64,000 nucleotides of DNA, taken from assembly GCF_021021415.1 (NCBI RefSeq), contig NZ_JAINWJ010000043.1:1-64000 (forward strand), written 5' to 3'. How positions within the stretch are numbered: position 1 is the stretch's first letter; every line of letters starts with the position of its first letter. The notes beneath the pieces were generated by a model that was not told the origin of the DNA, ran no database searches, and was given only the letters and a program-made list of their open reading frames with translations. Source of the stretch: Martelella mediterranea. GTDB taxonomy: Bacteria > Pseudomonadota > Alphaproteobacteria > Rhizobiales > Rhizobiaceae. Positions 8,184 through 18,742 of this stretch are shown here, one piece after another. The translations under genes were made by a program, and so were the position numbers.

Positions 8184-11100
8184 ATGATTTCCGGATTCAA
8201 CCCGAAGAAACTCGAAAGCCTGAGCGGTGCGGTGACCATCGCCAATGCCGTGCCGGGCACGGAGCCGTTTGTGCTGGCCGAAATGGCGCGGGCCGGGCAA
8301 TCGGTGGCTTATGTGCTTTCCGACGGCCAGCGGATCGCCGATTTCGAGCAGATGCTCGGCTTCGTGGCCCCCGATATTCCGGTGCTCACTCTGCCTGCCT
8401 GGGACTGCCTGCCCTATGACCGGGTTTCGCCCGGGGCCGATACCGAGGCGCGCCGGCTTTCGGCGCTTGCAGGCCTTGTCGCCCATGCGCAAAAGCCGCA
8501 TCCGGCAATCATTCTCGTCACCGTCAACGCGATGCTGCAGAAATTGCCGCCGCGCGAGATCGTCGCCTCGCTCGGCTTTTCCGCCCGCGCCGGGCAGGTG
8601 ATCGACATGGACGCCATCGTGCACCGCCTTGCCGATGCCGGCTTCGAGCGCGTGCCGACCGTCCGGGCCGTCGGCGAATATGCGGTGCGCGGCGGCATTC
8701 TGGATGTGTTCGTGCCGGGCGCGGATAACGGCGTGCGCCTCGATTTCTTTGGCGATACGCTGGAAACCATCCGCGCCTTCGATGCCGCAAGCCAGCGCAC
8801 CATCGGCACGGTCAAGTCGCTCGAGCTCAACGCCATGAGCGAGGTGACGCTTGGCGATGACAATATCGCCCGGTTCCGCAAGAATTACCTCTCCATGTTC
8901 GGCGCGGCGACACGAGACGATGCGCTCTATCAGGCAGTCTCGGAGGGACGGCGCTATGCCGGGATGGAGCACTGGCTGCCGCTGTTCTACGAGCGGCTGG
9001 AAACCATGTTCGACTATCTCGGCGGTTTCAGCGTCGTCGTCGATCACACCGCCCGCGAGGCCGCCGCCGAGCGCGCGGCTCTGATCGAGGACTATTATCA
9101 GGCCCGACGCACCAATATGGGCGGCGCGCGCGGCGGTGCGCCCTACAAGCCCGTTCCGCCGGATACGCTCTATCTCGACGACACGGCGTTTTCGGCCGGC
9201 CTCGATGCCGTCCGGTCCATCCGGCTGTCGCCGTTCAACGAGGCTTCCAGCGTCGGCAAGCCGGTGATTGCACTCGAGGCACATGCCGGCCCGCGCTGGG
9301 CGTCCGAGGCCAAGGCGCGCGATGACGACGCCCGCACCAATGTGTTCGAACAGGCGGTACGCCACATCGCCGACAAGCGCGCTGGCGGCGGCAAGGTGCT
9401 GATCACCGGCTGGTCGGAAGGCTCGCTCGACCGGCTGCTGCAGGTGCTGAAGGAGCACGGGCTAGAGAAGATCAAACCGATAGGCGCTCTGGCCGAAGTC
9501 GAAAAGCTTGGGCGGGGCGAAGCGGCCAGCGCGGTGATGAGCCTTGAGGGCGGGTTCGAGACCGGCGATCTGTTCGTCATCGGCGAACAGGATATTCTCG
9601 GCGATCGTCTGATCCGCAAGAACCGCCGCCGTCGCAAGGCGAGCGATTTCATTGCGGAGGTTTCCGGGCTCGATGAGGGCTCGCTGGTCGTTCACGCCGA
9701 GCACGGTATCGGTCGCTTTATCGGGCTGAGGACGATCGAGGCGGCGGGCGCGCCGCGCGATTGCCTGGAACTGGAATATGCCGACGATGCCAAGCTGTTC
9801 CTGCCCGTCGAAAACATCGAATTGCTGTCGCGCTATGGCTCGGATGCCGCCGAGGCGACGCTCGATCGGCTGGGCGGCGGGGCATGGCAGGCCAAGAAGG
9901 CGCGGCTGAAGAAGCGCCTGCTCGACATGGCCGACGACCTGATCGCCATTGCCGCCAAGCGCGCCACGCGTTTCGCGCCCGTTCTGGCGACGGAGGAGGG
10001 GCTTTACGACGAGTTCGCCGCCCGCTTCCCCTACGAGGAAACCGAGGACCAGTTTAACGCGATCGAATCGGTGCGCGGCGATCTCGGCCTTGGCCGGCCG
10101 ATGGATCGGCTGATCTGCGGCGATGTCGGCTTCGGCAAGACCGAAGTTGCGTTGCGCGCAGCCTTTCTTGCCGCCATGAACGGGGTTCAGGTCGCCGTCG
10201 TTGTGCCGACGACGCTTCTGGCGCGCCAGCATTACAAGACCTTTGCCGAGCGGTTCCGCGGTCTGCCGGTCAAGGTCGCGCAGGCGTCGCGTCTGGTTCC
10301 CGCCAAGGAACTGGCGCAAACCAAGAAGGATCTTGCCGAGGGCAAGCTTGATGTGGTGATCGGCACTCACGCATTGCTCGGAACTTCGATCAAATTTGCC
10401 AATCTCGGCCTGCTGATCATCGACGAGGAGCAGCATTTCGGGGTCAAGCACAAGGAGCGGCTGAAGGAGCTGAAAAGCGACGTTCACGTGCTCACGCTCT
10501 CGGCAACGCCGATCCCGCGCACGCTGCAGCTTGCCATGACCGGCGTGCGCGAATTGTCGCTGATTACCACGCCGCCGGTCGACCGGATGGCGGTGCGCAC
10601 CTTCATTTCGCCCTTCGATCCGCTGGTGATCCGCGAGACGCTGATGCGCGAGCATTTCCGCGGCGGCCAGAGTTTCTATGTCTGCCCGCGTCTCTCCGAT
10701 CTGGAGGAGGTTCAGGCCTTTTTGCAGGCCGAAGTGCCGGAGCTGAAGGTGGCGGTTGCCCACGGCCAGATGGCGGCGGGTCAGCTCGAAGACATCATGA
10801 ATGCCTTTTATGACGGCAAGTATGACGTGCTGCTGTCGACCACGATCGTGGAGTCCGGCCTCGACGTGCCGACCGCCAACACGCTGATCGTCCACCGCGC
10901 CGACATGTTCGGCCTCGCCCAGCTCTACCAGTTGCGCGGGCGCGTCGGGCGCTCCAAGACGCGGGCCTTCGCGGTGTTCACGCTGCCGGTCAACAAGCGG
11001 CTGACCGATACCGCCGATCGCCGGCTGAAGGTGCTGCAATCGCTCGATACGCTTGGCGCGGGCTTCCAGCTCGCAAGCCACGATCTGGATATTCGCGGGG

Positions 11101-11675
11101 CGGGCAATTTGCTCGGCGAGGAGCAGTCGGGCCATATCAAGGAAGTCGGCTTCGAACTTTACCAGCAGATGCTGGAGGAGGCGGTGGCCGAGGCCAAGGG
11201 CGACGAGGAAGCCGGCGGCTCCGACTGGTCGCCGCAGATCGCGCTCGGCACATCGGTGATGATCCCGGAAAGCTATGTTCCGGATCTCAACCTGCGCATG
11301 GGGCTTTACCGCAGACTCGGCGAACTGACCGACGCGACCGATATCGACGGCTTCGGCGCGGAGCTGATCGACCGCTTCGGGCCGATGCCGGAAGAGGTGC
11401 AGTCGCTGCTGAAGATCGTCTTCATCAAATCGCTGTGCCGCATCGCCAATGTCGAGAAACTCGATGCCGGGCCGAAGGGGATCGTGGTGCAGTTCCGCAA
11501 CCGTGAATTCCCGAACCCTGCCGGCCTCGTGCAGTTCATCGCCGAAAACAGCGTTTCGGCCAAGATCCGGCCCGACCACAGTATCTATTTCAACCGCGAC
11601 CTGCCGACGCCCGACAAACGCCTCGGCCAGGCGGCGATCATCATGAACAAGCTGTCGAAACTCGCCGCAGCCTGA
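8184..11675 (+). CDS. mfd: Transcription-repair coupling factor Mfd
   Basis: DNA translocase that removes RNA polymerase stalled at lesions and recruits UvrA. The 1163-residue length is typical (about 1150-1170). The N-terminal UvrB-like module covers roughly residues 1-350. The RNA-polymerase interaction domain is near 500-560 ([13 protein letters not shown] and following). The RecG-like motor starts with Walker [10 protein letters not shown] at about 646-654, followed by [21 protein letters not shown], and [12 protein letters not shown] with QLRGRVGRS. The C-terminal TRCF domain contains [16 protein letters not shown]. It is probably co-transcribed with sdhE. Its 3' end overlaps the convergent methyltransferase gene by 35 bp. 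Confidence 0.98.
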   Translation: MISGFNPKKLESLSGAVTIANAVPGTEPFVLAEMARAGQSVAYVLSDGQRIADFEQMLGFVAPDIPVLTLPAWDCLPYDRVSPGADTEARRLSALAGLVAHAQKPHPAIILVTVNAMLQKLPPREIVASLGFSARAGQVIDMDAIVHRLADAGFERVPTVRAVGEYAVRGGILDVFVPGADNGVRLDFFGDTLETIRAFDAASQRTIGTVKSLELNAMSEVTLGDDNIARFRKNYLSMFGAATRDDALYQAVSEGRRYAGMEHWLPLFYERLETMFDYLGGFSVVVDHTAREAAAERAALIEDYYQARRTNMGGARGGAPYKPVPPDTLYLDDTAFSAGLDAVRSIRLSPFNEASSVGKPVIALEAHAGPRWASEAKARDDDARTNVFEQAVRHIADKRAGGGKVLITGWSEGSLDRLLQVLKEHGLEKIKPIGALAEVEKLGRGEAASAVMSLEGGFETGDLFVIGEQDILGDRLIRKNRRRRKASDFIAEVSGLDEGSLVVHAEHGIGRFIGLRTIEAAGAPRDCLELEYADDAKLFLPVENIELLSRYGSDAAEATLDRLGGGAWQAKKARLKKRLLDMADDLIAIAAKRATRFAPVLATEEGLYDEFAARFPYEETEDQFNAIESVRGDLGLGRPMDRLICGDVGFGKTEVALRAAFLAAMNGVQVAVVVPTTLLARQHYKTFAERFRGLPVKVAQASRLVPAKELAQTKKDLAEGKLDVVIGTHALLGTSIKFANLGLLIIDEEQHFGVKHKERLKELKSDVHVLTLSATPIPRTLQLAMTGVRELSLITTPPVDRMAVRTFISPFDPLVIRETLMREHFRGGQSFYVCPRLSDLEEVQAFLQAEVPELKVAVAHGQMAAGQLEDIMNAFYDGKYDVLLSTTIVESGLDVPTANTLIVHRADMFGLAQLYQLRGRVGRSKTRAFAVFTLPVNKRLTDTADRRLKVLQSLDTLGAGFQLASHDLDIRGAGNLLGEEQSGHIKEVGFELYQQMLEEAVAEAKGDEEAGGSDWSPQIALGTSVMIPESYVPDLNLRMGLYRRLGELTDATDIDGFGAELIDRFGPMPEEVQSLLKIVFIKSLCRIANVEKLDAGPKGIVVQFRNREFPNPAGLVQFIAENSVSAKIRPDHSIYFNRDLPTPDKRLGQAAIIMNKLSKLAAA

Positions 11676-12555
11676 AAACGCCGGCCGTCGCCGCTTTGCC
11701 GCCCGAGGCGAAATCGGCGACATCGTAGCGCGCGATAAGCGCGAGGTGCTGTTGCGGCAGATGGTCCCGGAAGGGATCACCGATCAGGATATCCGCGCCC
11801 GTTTCGGCGAGCGTGCTGAGGGCGGCGATTGTTTGTTCGGCGGTTTTGGGGTCGTAGAAAACATCGCCCGCCAGCACGACTGTGGGCTCCGGGTTCGCGG
11901 CATGGGAATTACATTGGGCGTTGCCGCTTGCTCCCACTACTCTCTCCCGCTGGCGGGAGAGATGCCCCGAAAGGGGCAGTGAGGGTGGCGCGGCATCTCG
12001 TCTCGTGAGGGCGTTCGCGGGGATGGACTCCCCCCTCACTGTCGCTTTCGCGACATCTCTCCCCTCCGGGGCGCGAAGATTGGGGGGCTGCGCGGAAGAG
12101 TCATATGCGAGCTTCTTGAGGTTCTCTGAGAGCACGGAGCCACTCCGTTCCCGCTCGATAAGGCACGTAGCGATCTCCACACCATTGAGCGCGGCATTCA
12201 TCGAAGCAGCCTCCAGCGCCAGCGGATCGATATCGCAGGCGAACACCTTGCGCGCACCAGCTTTCGCCGCCGCGATCGCGGCCAGCCCGGAGCCGGTTCC
12301 GTAGTCGATCACGGTCCGGCCACGGACGCAATCCGGCTCCGCTTCGATATGATGCGCCAATGCCAGCCCGCCGGCCCAGACATGTGCCCAATAGGGTGAA
12401 AGCCCGCTGTCCAGTTCGACAAGCAGCCTGCCGAGCCCGCTCGTCTCGGTGGCAAGATGGAGCCTGAGCGAGGAAAGGCCCGGAACCGGCGTGACCGGCA
12501 GCCGGGCCTCGACGATTTCCCGAAACGCGCGCAAACGCGGGTCAGGCGACGGCAA
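11641..12555 (-). CDS. Class I SAM-dependent methyltransferase with an in-frame repeat insertion
   Basis: Predicted protein methyltransferase of the ETFB-lysine/Nnt1-like type. The SAM motif is [20 protein letters not shown] (residues 82-101), then [12 protein letters not shown]. The later catalytic-region motif is [10 protein letters not shown] (226-235), and the fold ends with LIGDPFR. Such proteins are usually about 210-220 residues; this one is 304. The excess lies at about 152-215, exactly where a palindromic intergenic repeat (11918-12097) is read through without a stop. Flanking motifs are intact, so it may be an expressed protein with a surface insert, or an inactivated gene. The start is TTG at 12555, 14 bp inside the end of the DsbA/FrnE gene; this start is uncertain. 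Confidence 0.82.
   Translation of the reverse strand: MPSPDPRLRAFREIVEARLPVTPVPGLSSLRLHLATETSGLGRLLVELDSGLSPYWAHVWAGGLALAHHIEAEPDCVRGRTVIDYGTGSGLAAIAAAKAGARKVFACDIDPLALEAASMNAALNGVEIATCLIERERSGSVLSENLKKLAYDSSAQPPNLRAPEGRDVAKATVRGESIPANALTRRDAAPPSLPLSGHLSRQRERVVGASGNAQCNSHAANPEPTVVLAGDVFYDPKTAEQTIAALSTLAETGADILIGDPFRDHLPQQHLALIARYDVADFASGGKAATAGVFRLRRVSTACS
11918..12097 (-). repeat. Core of mosaic palindromic repeat, copy A (inside a coding sequence)
   Basis: This segment shares long near-identical blocks with the elements at 30356-30602 and 37532-37790. Shared blocks include CTCTCCCGCTGGCGGGAGAG, GATGCCCCGAAAGGGGCAGT, CCCCCCTCACTGTCGC and CATCTCTCCCCTCCGGGGCG. Only the core is present: the outer AATCTCCCCCTTGAGG termini are missing. 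It lies within the methyltransferase gene and is in frame, encoding about 60 residues. The repetition is seen directly; boundaries are approximate. Confidence 0.9.
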
Positions 12556-13186
12556 GTTGCGTCAGCGCCTGCTGCATCACCTCGACGGGCTGCGCGCCGC
12601 TGACGGCATATTTGCCGTTGAACACGAAGAACGGCACGCCGCTGACGCCCATTTGCTGGGCATTGGCGATTTCGCCGCGCACCATCTCCTTGTCGGCATC
12701 GCTTTCAAGCAGCTTGGCCACCATTTCCCGGTCCATCCCGGCCTCGGCGGCGATATCGGCCAGCACCTTGTGGTCGCCGATATTGCGGCCTTCCTCGAAA
12801 TTGGCGCGGTAGAGCCGGTCGACGACCGCGTTCTGCATGGCGATGCTCTCGGTATGGGCCCAGAGCAGCAGGCGATGGGCGTCGAGCGTGTTGGGGCGCA
12901 CCAGAATCCGGTCGAAATGGAAGGTGATGCCGAGTTCCTTGCCGAGCGCCGTTATCTGCGCATGCATCTCGTCGCGCCGCTCGGCGCTGCCGAGCTTTTC
13001 GGCGAGCATCGCCTGATTGTCCACGCCTTCCGGCGGCACGGTCGGATCAAGCTCGAACGGACGCCATTGCACGGCGACCTCGACGTTTTCCGGCAGCGAC
13101 TTGATCGCCTTGTCGAGACGCGCCTTGCCGAGGTAGCACCACGGGCAGACAACATCGATAATGGCATCGACTGTGACGGTAGACAT
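12542..13186 (-). CDS. DsbA family oxidoreductase (FrnE-like)
   Basis: A 214-residue thioredoxin-fold protein of the FrnE/2-hydroxychromene-2-carboxylate isomerase-like group, cytoplasmic because no signal peptide is visible. The CPWC redox motif is at residues 14-17 ([10 protein letters not shown]). The cis-proline loop, [19 protein letters not shown], lies near the C-terminus. AAGGAA precedes the ATG at 13186, and the 18 extra upstream codons are not family-like. It is followed by the methyltransferase with a 14-bp overlap, so the two are probably co-transcribed. The natural substrate is unknown. Confidence 0.9.
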   Translation of the reverse strand: MSTVTVDAIIDVVCPWCYLGKARLDKAIKSLPENVEVAVQWRPFELDPTVPPEGVDNQAMLAEKLGSAERRDEMHAQITALGKELGITFHFDRILVRPNTLDAHRLLLWAHTESIAMQNAVVDRLYRANFEEGRNIGDHKVLADIAAEAGMDREMVAKLLESDADKEMVRGEIANAQQMGVSGVPFFVFNGKYAVSGAQPVEVMQQALTQLAVA

Positions 13187-13312
13187 GCCGTTCCTTTCTT
13201 TAGAGTGCGGTATGGCGGGGCACGGCTTCCCCTGTTTCACGTCCTCTCAGAGTCACCCGCGCTGGCTTGTCCCGAGAGTGACCCGAGAGGGGGGGCGGCT
13301 CACCGGCAAGCC

Positions 13313-15130
13313 TCACTGCGCGGTCTGATCCCACCAGGTGGGAAGCTGATAGCCGTAGATAGGTGTCTCAGTCGGATGTTCAATCGTCGCCCAGCGCGCC
13401 ACCCACTGGCCCTCGCGGTGATAGAGCGGCAGCATGAAGTGGCCGTTGACCAGAAGTCTGTCGAAGGCGCGCACCGAATCGGTGAAATGGTCGGTCGAGC
13501 GGGCTTCGAGCATGTCGTTGATCATACGGTCGACATCGGCGCTGGCGACGCCGGCGAAGTTGAACGTGCCCTCGACATCGCGCGAGCGGCTGTCCCAGCG
13601 CCAGATCTGCTCGGCCCCCGGCGACAGCGAGGACTGATACCAGAAGCCCGGCGCCAGCAGCACGATCATGTCGTAATCGAAGGTATTGAGCCGCTTCTGG
13701 TACTGGGCGTCATCGACGGTGCGGATCGAGAGAGCGACGCCGATCAGGTTCAGCGTGTGCTGGTAGGCGAGCGCCAGCTTTTCCTGGCCCTCATTGGTGG
13801 TCATGATCTCGAAGGCGAGCGGCTTGCCGTCCGGCCCCGTCATCTTGCCGTTCGCGATCCTGTAACCGGCCTCGCCAAGCAGCTTGACGGCGGCCGCCAG
13901 CACCTTGCGGTCGGCCCCGGACCCGTCAGTCACCGGCATGGCGTAGTCGCCGACAAGTATCGCCGGATCGATCACGTCGATCGCGTCGCCAAGCAGTTCG
14001 CGCTCCGCTTCGCTTGCCGGATTGCCATAGGCACCGAGCGCGGAGTTCTGCCAGTAGCTCTGCGTGCGCTGATAGGCATTGTTGAACAGCGTCTTGTTGA
14101 CCCATTCGAAATCGAACACGTCGGACAGCGCCTTGCGGACACGGGCATCCTCGAATTTCGGCCGACGGGTGTTGAACACGAAGCCCTGCATGCCGGTCGG
14201 CGTCTTCGGGTGGAACTCATCCTTCACCACCTTGCCCTCACTGGCGGCGGGAAAATCATAGGCGCGGGCCCAATGGCTGGGGTCGTCATCGAGATAGACG
14301 TCGACCGCGCCCTTCTTGAAGGCCTCGAACAGGGTCGAATCCTGAAGGTAATAGTCGATCGTAACCGTGTCGTAATTGGCAAAACCGACCATCGAGGGCG
14401 CGTCCTTGCCCCAGTAATCGTCGCGGCGTTCGTAGACGATCCGCTGGCCGGGCTCGACCTTGGTAATGGCGTAGGGGCCGGAGCCGACAGGCGTCGTCAT
14501 CGTGTCGGTGTCGAAGGTTTCAGCATTGATCGCATGCTGCGGCAGCACCGGCATCAGCGCGAAGATCAGCGGCGTTTCGCGGTTGGCATCGGCGTTGAAG
14601 GTGAATTTCACGCTGTTGTCGCCGACCTTTTCCATGGTCTCGACCAAGGCGAGGCGGCGGTTATAGGGCGGGCGGCCCTTATCCTTCAACAGGTTGAAGG
14701 TGAAGATGACATCATCGGCGGTCACCGGTTCGCCGTCCGACCACTTCGCATCCGGGTTCATGTTGAACTGGACATAGCTGCGGTCATCGTCCCATTCCGC
14801 GCTTTCGGCGAGCAGGCCGTAAAGCGTGAACGGCTCGTCGCGCGAGCGCTGCATCAGCGGTTCGAAGACGAGATTGCCCAGCACCTCGTCCCACAGCCCT
14901 CTGGCCGACGAGCGCATGCCCTTCAGCACGAAGGGATTCAGCGCGTCGAACGAGCCGACGACGCCATAGGTGATCTCGCCGCCCTTCTTGACATCGGGAT
15001 TGACGTAGCTGAAATGCTGATAATCCGCGGGCAGGGCCGGTTCGCCATGCATGGCGATGCCGTGAACGGGTTCGGCCGCGGCCGCGCCCGTAAGGGCTGC
15101 GGAGAGGAGGAGAGTAGCAAGAAAGCGCAT
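13313..15130 (-). CDS. ABC transporter substrate-binding protein, family 5 (YejA-like)
   Basis: Periplasmic solute-binding protein of 605 residues, the size of oligopeptide/microcin-C type YejA proteins. It starts with a signal peptide, MRFLATLLLSAALTGAAAAE, with a cleavage site after AAA. SBP_bac_5 features follow: FDALNPFVLKG, WSDGEPVTADDVIFTFNLL and VRKALSDVFDFEWVNKTLF. The ATG at 15130 is preferred over the upstream frame because the signal sequence begins there. No permease or ATPase genes are nearby, so it is an orphan that must work with a transporter encoded elsewhere. A peptide ligand is inferred from the family. Confidence 0.9.
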   Translation of the reverse strand: MRFLATLLLSAALTGAAAAEPVHGIAMHGEPALPADYQHFSYVNPDVKKGGEITYGVVGSFDALNPFVLKGMRSSARGLWDEVLGNLVFEPLMQRSRDEPFTLYGLLAESAEWDDDRSYVQFNMNPDAKWSDGEPVTADDVIFTFNLLKDKGRPPYNRRLALVETMEKVGDNSVKFTFNADANRETPLIFALMPVLPQHAINAETFDTDTMTTPVGSGPYAITKVEPGQRIVYERRDDYWGKDAPSMVGFANYDTVTIDYYLQDSTLFEAFKKGAVDVYLDDDPSHWARAYDFPAASEGKVVKDEFHPKTPTGMQGFVFNTRRPKFEDARVRKALSDVFDFEWVNKTLFNNAYQRTQSYWQNSALGAYGNPASEAERELLGDAIDVIDPAILVGDYAMPVTDGSGADRKVLAAAVKLLGEAGYRIANGKMTGPDGKPLAFEIMTTNEGQEKLALAYQHTLNLIGVALSIRTVDDAQYQKRLNTFDYDMIVLLAPGFWYQSSLSPGAEQIWRWDSRSRDVEGTFNFAGVASADVDRMINDMLEARSTDHFTDSVRAFDRLLVNGHFMLPLYHREGQWVARWATIEHPTETPIYGYQLPTWWDQTAQ

Positions 15131-15389
15131 CGATTCGCCCTGTCGTGTCCATTCGTGGAAGAATGGTATCATGGCCGCTGACAAAGCTGAAATAGGCCCT
15201 GAAACAGGCTATGAAATCACGTCAACGCGTAAATTTTGGGTGCCGAGGGGGTAGATTGGCGTCCAATGTGACGATATCAGAGGAAACACTGGCGGTTGAG
15301 GCCCGAAACAGGGACGCTTTGCCGCATTTCGGTAACAATAGCGATGCAGGGTCCCCGGACCTTTCGCAGATGAACCAGGAGAGATTTTG

Positions 15390-16037
15390 ATGCTTTCACG
15401 CGCCAGTATTATCAAGCGTGTCGCGGTTTGCGCCTTCACGATTGCGGGCCTTTCGGCCGCCGGCGCTTCGGCTCAGGAACAACAGCAGCCCCAGCAGCCG
15501 CAGGCTGGCGCGGCTCCCACGCAGGGTTGGTTCAAGACCTGCAATGACAACGGCAATGGCGGCGTCTGCATCGTGCAGAACTATGCCCGCGCCGAAAATG
15601 GCCAGGTGCTGACCGCCGTCGGCCTGATCCAGCCGCAGGGCAGCAACGGCCAGGCCATGCTTCAGGTAACCGTGCCGACCTTCCGGCTGATCCCGGCCGG
15701 CGTGCAGATGCAGATCGATACATCCGCGCCGCAGAAGCTCGACTACGCCATCTGCACCAATGAGCAGTGCATTGCCCAGGCGCCACTCAACGATACGCTG
15801 GTCAATGCCATGAAGCGCGGCGGCAAGGTGACCTTCACCTCGGTCAATATGCGCCAGCAGCCGAACCCGGTCGACCTGACGCTTTCCGGCTTCACCGCCG
15901 CCTTTGACGGCGACCCGATCAGCCAGCCCGACCTGGTCGAAAGCCAGCGCAATCTGGACGAGTCGATCAAGAAAATGGCTGTCGATCGCCGCAAGAAGAT
16001 CGAGGAAGCCCAGCAGAGCGCCACGACGGGCAACTGA
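15390..16037 (+). CDS. Invasion-associated locus B (IalB) family protein
   Basis: A 215-residue secreted or periplasmic protein with a signal peptide ending near GASAQ, then a Gln/Pro-rich linker (EQQQPQQPQAG) and the IalB domain. Paired cysteines are visible (FKTCNDNGNGGVCIVQNY; YAICTNEQCIAQAP). IalB proteins, named for Bartonella erythrocyte invasion, are widespread in free-living rhizobia, where the role is unclear. The ATG at 15390 has AGGAGAG upstream; a TTG immediately before it is in frame but less likely. The C-terminus is charged and lysine-rich (KKMAVDRRKKIEEAQQ). A second IalB gene is at 33587-34111. A strong terminator follows. Confidence 0.88.
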   Translation: MLSRASIIKRVAVCAFTIAGLSAAGASAQEQQQPQQPQAGAAPTQGWFKTCNDNGNGGVCIVQNYARAENGQVLTAVGLIQPQGSNGQAMLQVTVPTFRLIPAGVQMQIDTSAPQKLDYAICTNEQCIAQAPLNDTLVNAMKRGGKVTFTSVNMRQQPNPVDLTLSGFTAAFDGDPISQPDLVESQRNLDESIKKMAVDRRKKIEEAQQSATTGN

Positions 16038-16060
16038 TAGGCTCGTCTCTCGGCGACAAA

Positions 16061-16095
16061 AAAAGGCCCGGCTGAATGTCTCAGCCGGGCCTTTT
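16061..16095. terminator. Bidirectional rho-independent terminator
   Basis: A 15-bp perfect stem, AAAAGGCCCGGCTGA at 16061-16075 and TCAGCCGGGCCTTTT at 16081-16095, surrounds a 5-nt loop. An A-run lies before it and a T-run after it, so it can work in both directions. It lies between the convergent IalB and hspQ genes. Confidence 0.95.
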
Positions 16096-16110
16096 GCTGT
16101 TGACGTCCGT

Positions 16111-16440
16111 TCAATGCGTGCTGGCAAAGCGCGGCGCGAGATGGCCGCTGTCGGTCACCATGAATATTTCGCCGACCTGCGGGTTGCGCAACGGCTCGCC
16201 GCTCATGTCCAGCTGGAGATTGCCCTCGGAGACATAGGCGACATACCCCTTTTCTTCGTTCTCGGCCACGAGATGGTAGAACGGCTGATCCTTGCTGGGC
16301 CGGATTTCCGGCGGAATGGAATTGTACCATTCTTCGGAGCGGGAGAACTCCGCGTCGACATCGAATACCACGCCCCGAAAGGGAAGCGCGCTATGGCGGA
16401 CGATATCGCCGATATTGTATTTCGCTTCGCGTATTTTCAT
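16111..16440 (-). CDS. hspQ: Heat shock protein HspQ
   Basis: A 109-residue protein of the HspQ/YccV family, a hemimethylated-DNA-binding-like beta barrel that in enterobacteria modulates Lon proteolysis. Conserved stretches are KYNIGDIVRHSALPFRGVVF, DVDAEFSRSEEWY and DQPFYHLVAENEE. The ATG at 16440 has AAAGGAA with 7-nt spacing, whereas the ATG two codons upstream abuts that site. It is convergent with the IalB gene and lies just downstream of glnA, separated by a terminator. Confidence 0.93.
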   Translation of the reverse strand: MKIREAKYNIGDIVRHSALPFRGVVFDVDAEFSRSEEWYNSIPPEIRPSKDQPFYHLVAENEEKGYVAYVSEGNLQLDMSGEPLRNPQVGEIFMVTDSGHLAPRFASTH

Positions 16441-16518
16441 GAGCATTTCCTTTCGTGTTCTATATGGAAATGCGTTTTGCCAGGTGCAAGGGGTGTGTCC
16501 GCGCTGCGCCGCAGACAC

Positions 16519-16547
16519 AAAAAACCGGCCGCCCGAGGGCAGCCGGC
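16519..16547 (-). terminator. Rho-independent terminator of glnA
   Basis: On the minus strand, a GC-rich stem (CCGGCTGCCC paired with GGGCGGCCGG, one wobble or mismatch) is followed by six T residues. It begins about 20 bp after the glnA stop codon. Confidence 0.85.
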
Positions 16548-16569
16548 TCATCGTCAAGACAGTCCGTGA

Positions 16570-17979
16570 TCAGACCGAGTAGTACATGTCGAACTCGACC
16601 GGATGCGGGGTCATTTCGAAACGCATGACCTCTTCCATCTTCAGAGCGATATAGGCATCGATCTGGTCGTCATCGAACACGCCGCCGGCGGTCAGGAACT
16701 CGCGATCCTTGTCCAGGCTTTCCAGCGCTTCGCGCAGCGAGCCGCAGACGGTCGGGATTTCCTTCAGCTCTTCGGCCGGCAGGTCGTACAGGTCCTTGTC
16801 CATGGCATCGCCGGGATGGATCTTGTTCTTGATGCCGTCGAGGCCGGCCATCATCAGCGCGGCGAAGGCGAGGTAGGGGTTCGCGCCCGGATCGGGGAAG
16901 CGGACCTCAACGCGCTTGGCCTTCGGCGAGGAGCCGAACGGAATGCGGCAGGAGGCCGAACGGTTGCGGGCCGAATAGGCGAGCAGAACCGGAGCTTCAT
17001 AGCCGGGCACCAGGCGCTTGTAGGAGTTGGTCAGCGGGTTGGTGAAGGCGTTGATGGCCTTGGCGTGCTTGATGATGCCGCCGATGTAGTACAGGCAGGT
17101 CTCCGACAGGCCGGCATAACCGTCGCCGGCGAAGGTCGGCTTGCCGTCCTTCCAGATCGACTGGTGCACATGCATGCCCGAGCCGTTGTCGCCGAAGACC
17201 GGCTTCGGCATGAAGGTGGCCGTCTTGCCATAGGCATGGGCAACCTGGTGGACGCCATACTTGTAGATCTGGGTCTTGTCGGCCATGCGGGTCAGCGTGT
17301 CGAACACCATGCAGAGTTCGTGCTGGGCCGAAGCCACTTCGTGGTGGTGCTTTTCGACGACGATACCCATTTCAGCGAGAACCGTGAGCATTTCCGAACG
17401 CATGTCCTGAATGCTGTCGACCGGCGGAACCGGGAAGTAGCCGCCCTTGGTGCGCGGACGGTGGGCCATGTTGCCGGTTTCATATTCGGTGAAGGCGTTC
17501 GACGGCAGTTCGGTGCTGTCGAGCTGGAAACCGGTATTGTAGGGCTCGGCGTTGAAACGCACGTCGTCGAACACGAAAAATTCCGGCTCGGGACCGAAAT
17601 AGGTGGTGTCGCCGATGCCGGTCGACTTCAGATAGGCTTCCGCCTTCTTCGCCGTGGTGCGCGGGTCGCGGTTATAGGCTTCGCCCGTCAGCGGCTCCAG
17701 AATGTCGCAGAACACGACCAGGGTCGACTGGGCGAAGAAGGGGTCCATATGGGCGGTCGCCGTGTCGGGCATCAGCACCATGTCGGACTCGTTGATGGCC
17801 TTCCAGCCGGCGATCGACGAACCGTCGAACATGATGCCGTCGGCGAACAGGTCTTCATCGACAGCCGAGACGTCCATCGTCACGTGCTGCAGCTTGCCCT
17901 TGGGGTCGGTAAAGCGCAGATCCACGAACTTGACGTCGTTGTCCTTGATTTGTTTCATAATTTCAGAAGCTGTCGTCAT
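16570..17979 (-). CDS. glnA: Glutamine synthetase type I
   Basis: Forms glutamine from glutamate, ammonia and ATP as a dodecamer. The 469-residue length is standard for GSI-beta. Diagnostic motifs are FDGSSIAGW (52-60), [26 protein letters not shown] and NRSASCRIP. The adenylylation tyrosine is Tyr398 in DLYDLPAEE, so control by GlnE is expected. AAGGAA lies upstream of the ATG. The gene follows glnB after 69 bp, forming the glnBA unit known from rhizobia. A terminator follows it. Control by PII and NtrB/NtrC (both encoded in this window) is inferred from known alphaproteobacterial biology. Confidence 0.99.
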   Translation of the reverse strand: MTTASEIMKQIKDNDVKFVDLRFTDPKGKLQHVTMDVSAVDEDLFADGIMFDGSSIAGWKAINESDMVLMPDTATAHMDPFFAQSTLVVFCDILEPLTGEAYNRDPRTTAKKAEAYLKSTGIGDTTYFGPEPEFFVFDDVRFNAEPYNTGFQLDSTELPSNAFTEYETGNMAHRPRTKGGYFPVPPVDSIQDMRSEMLTVLAEMGIVVEKHHHEVASAQHELCMVFDTLTRMADKTQIYKYGVHQVAHAYGKTATFMPKPVFGDNGSGMHVHQSIWKDGKPTFAGDGYAGLSETCLYYIGGIIKHAKAINAFTNPLTNSYKRLVPGYEAPVLLAYSARNRSASCRIPFGSSPKAKRVEVRFPDPGANPYLAFAALMMAGLDGIKNKIHPGDAMDKDLYDLPAEELKEIPTVCGSLREALESLDKDREFLTAGGVFDDDQIDAYIALKMEEVMRFEMTPHPVEFDMYYSV

Positions 17980-18048
17980 TTAACGTTTTCCTTGCATAAG
18001 AAGATGACGATAGGGATACCCCATCTTTGTCAAAAGAGGAGGGATGGA

Positions 18049-18742
<694 letters not shown>

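Noticed and set aside
9462-11780. A 772-codon minus-strand frame opposite mfd
   Set aside because: Shadow of mfd with no family features.
12449-15181. A 910-codon open frame on the plus strand opposite the solute-binding protein and FrnE genes
   Set aside because: It is an antisense shadow produced by high GC; the minus-strand genes have clear domains, a signal peptide and ribosome binding sites.
17980-18048. A TTGACA-like element between glnB and glnA as a separate glnA promoter
   Set aside because: No -10 element at a good distance; read-through from glnB is the simpler explanation.
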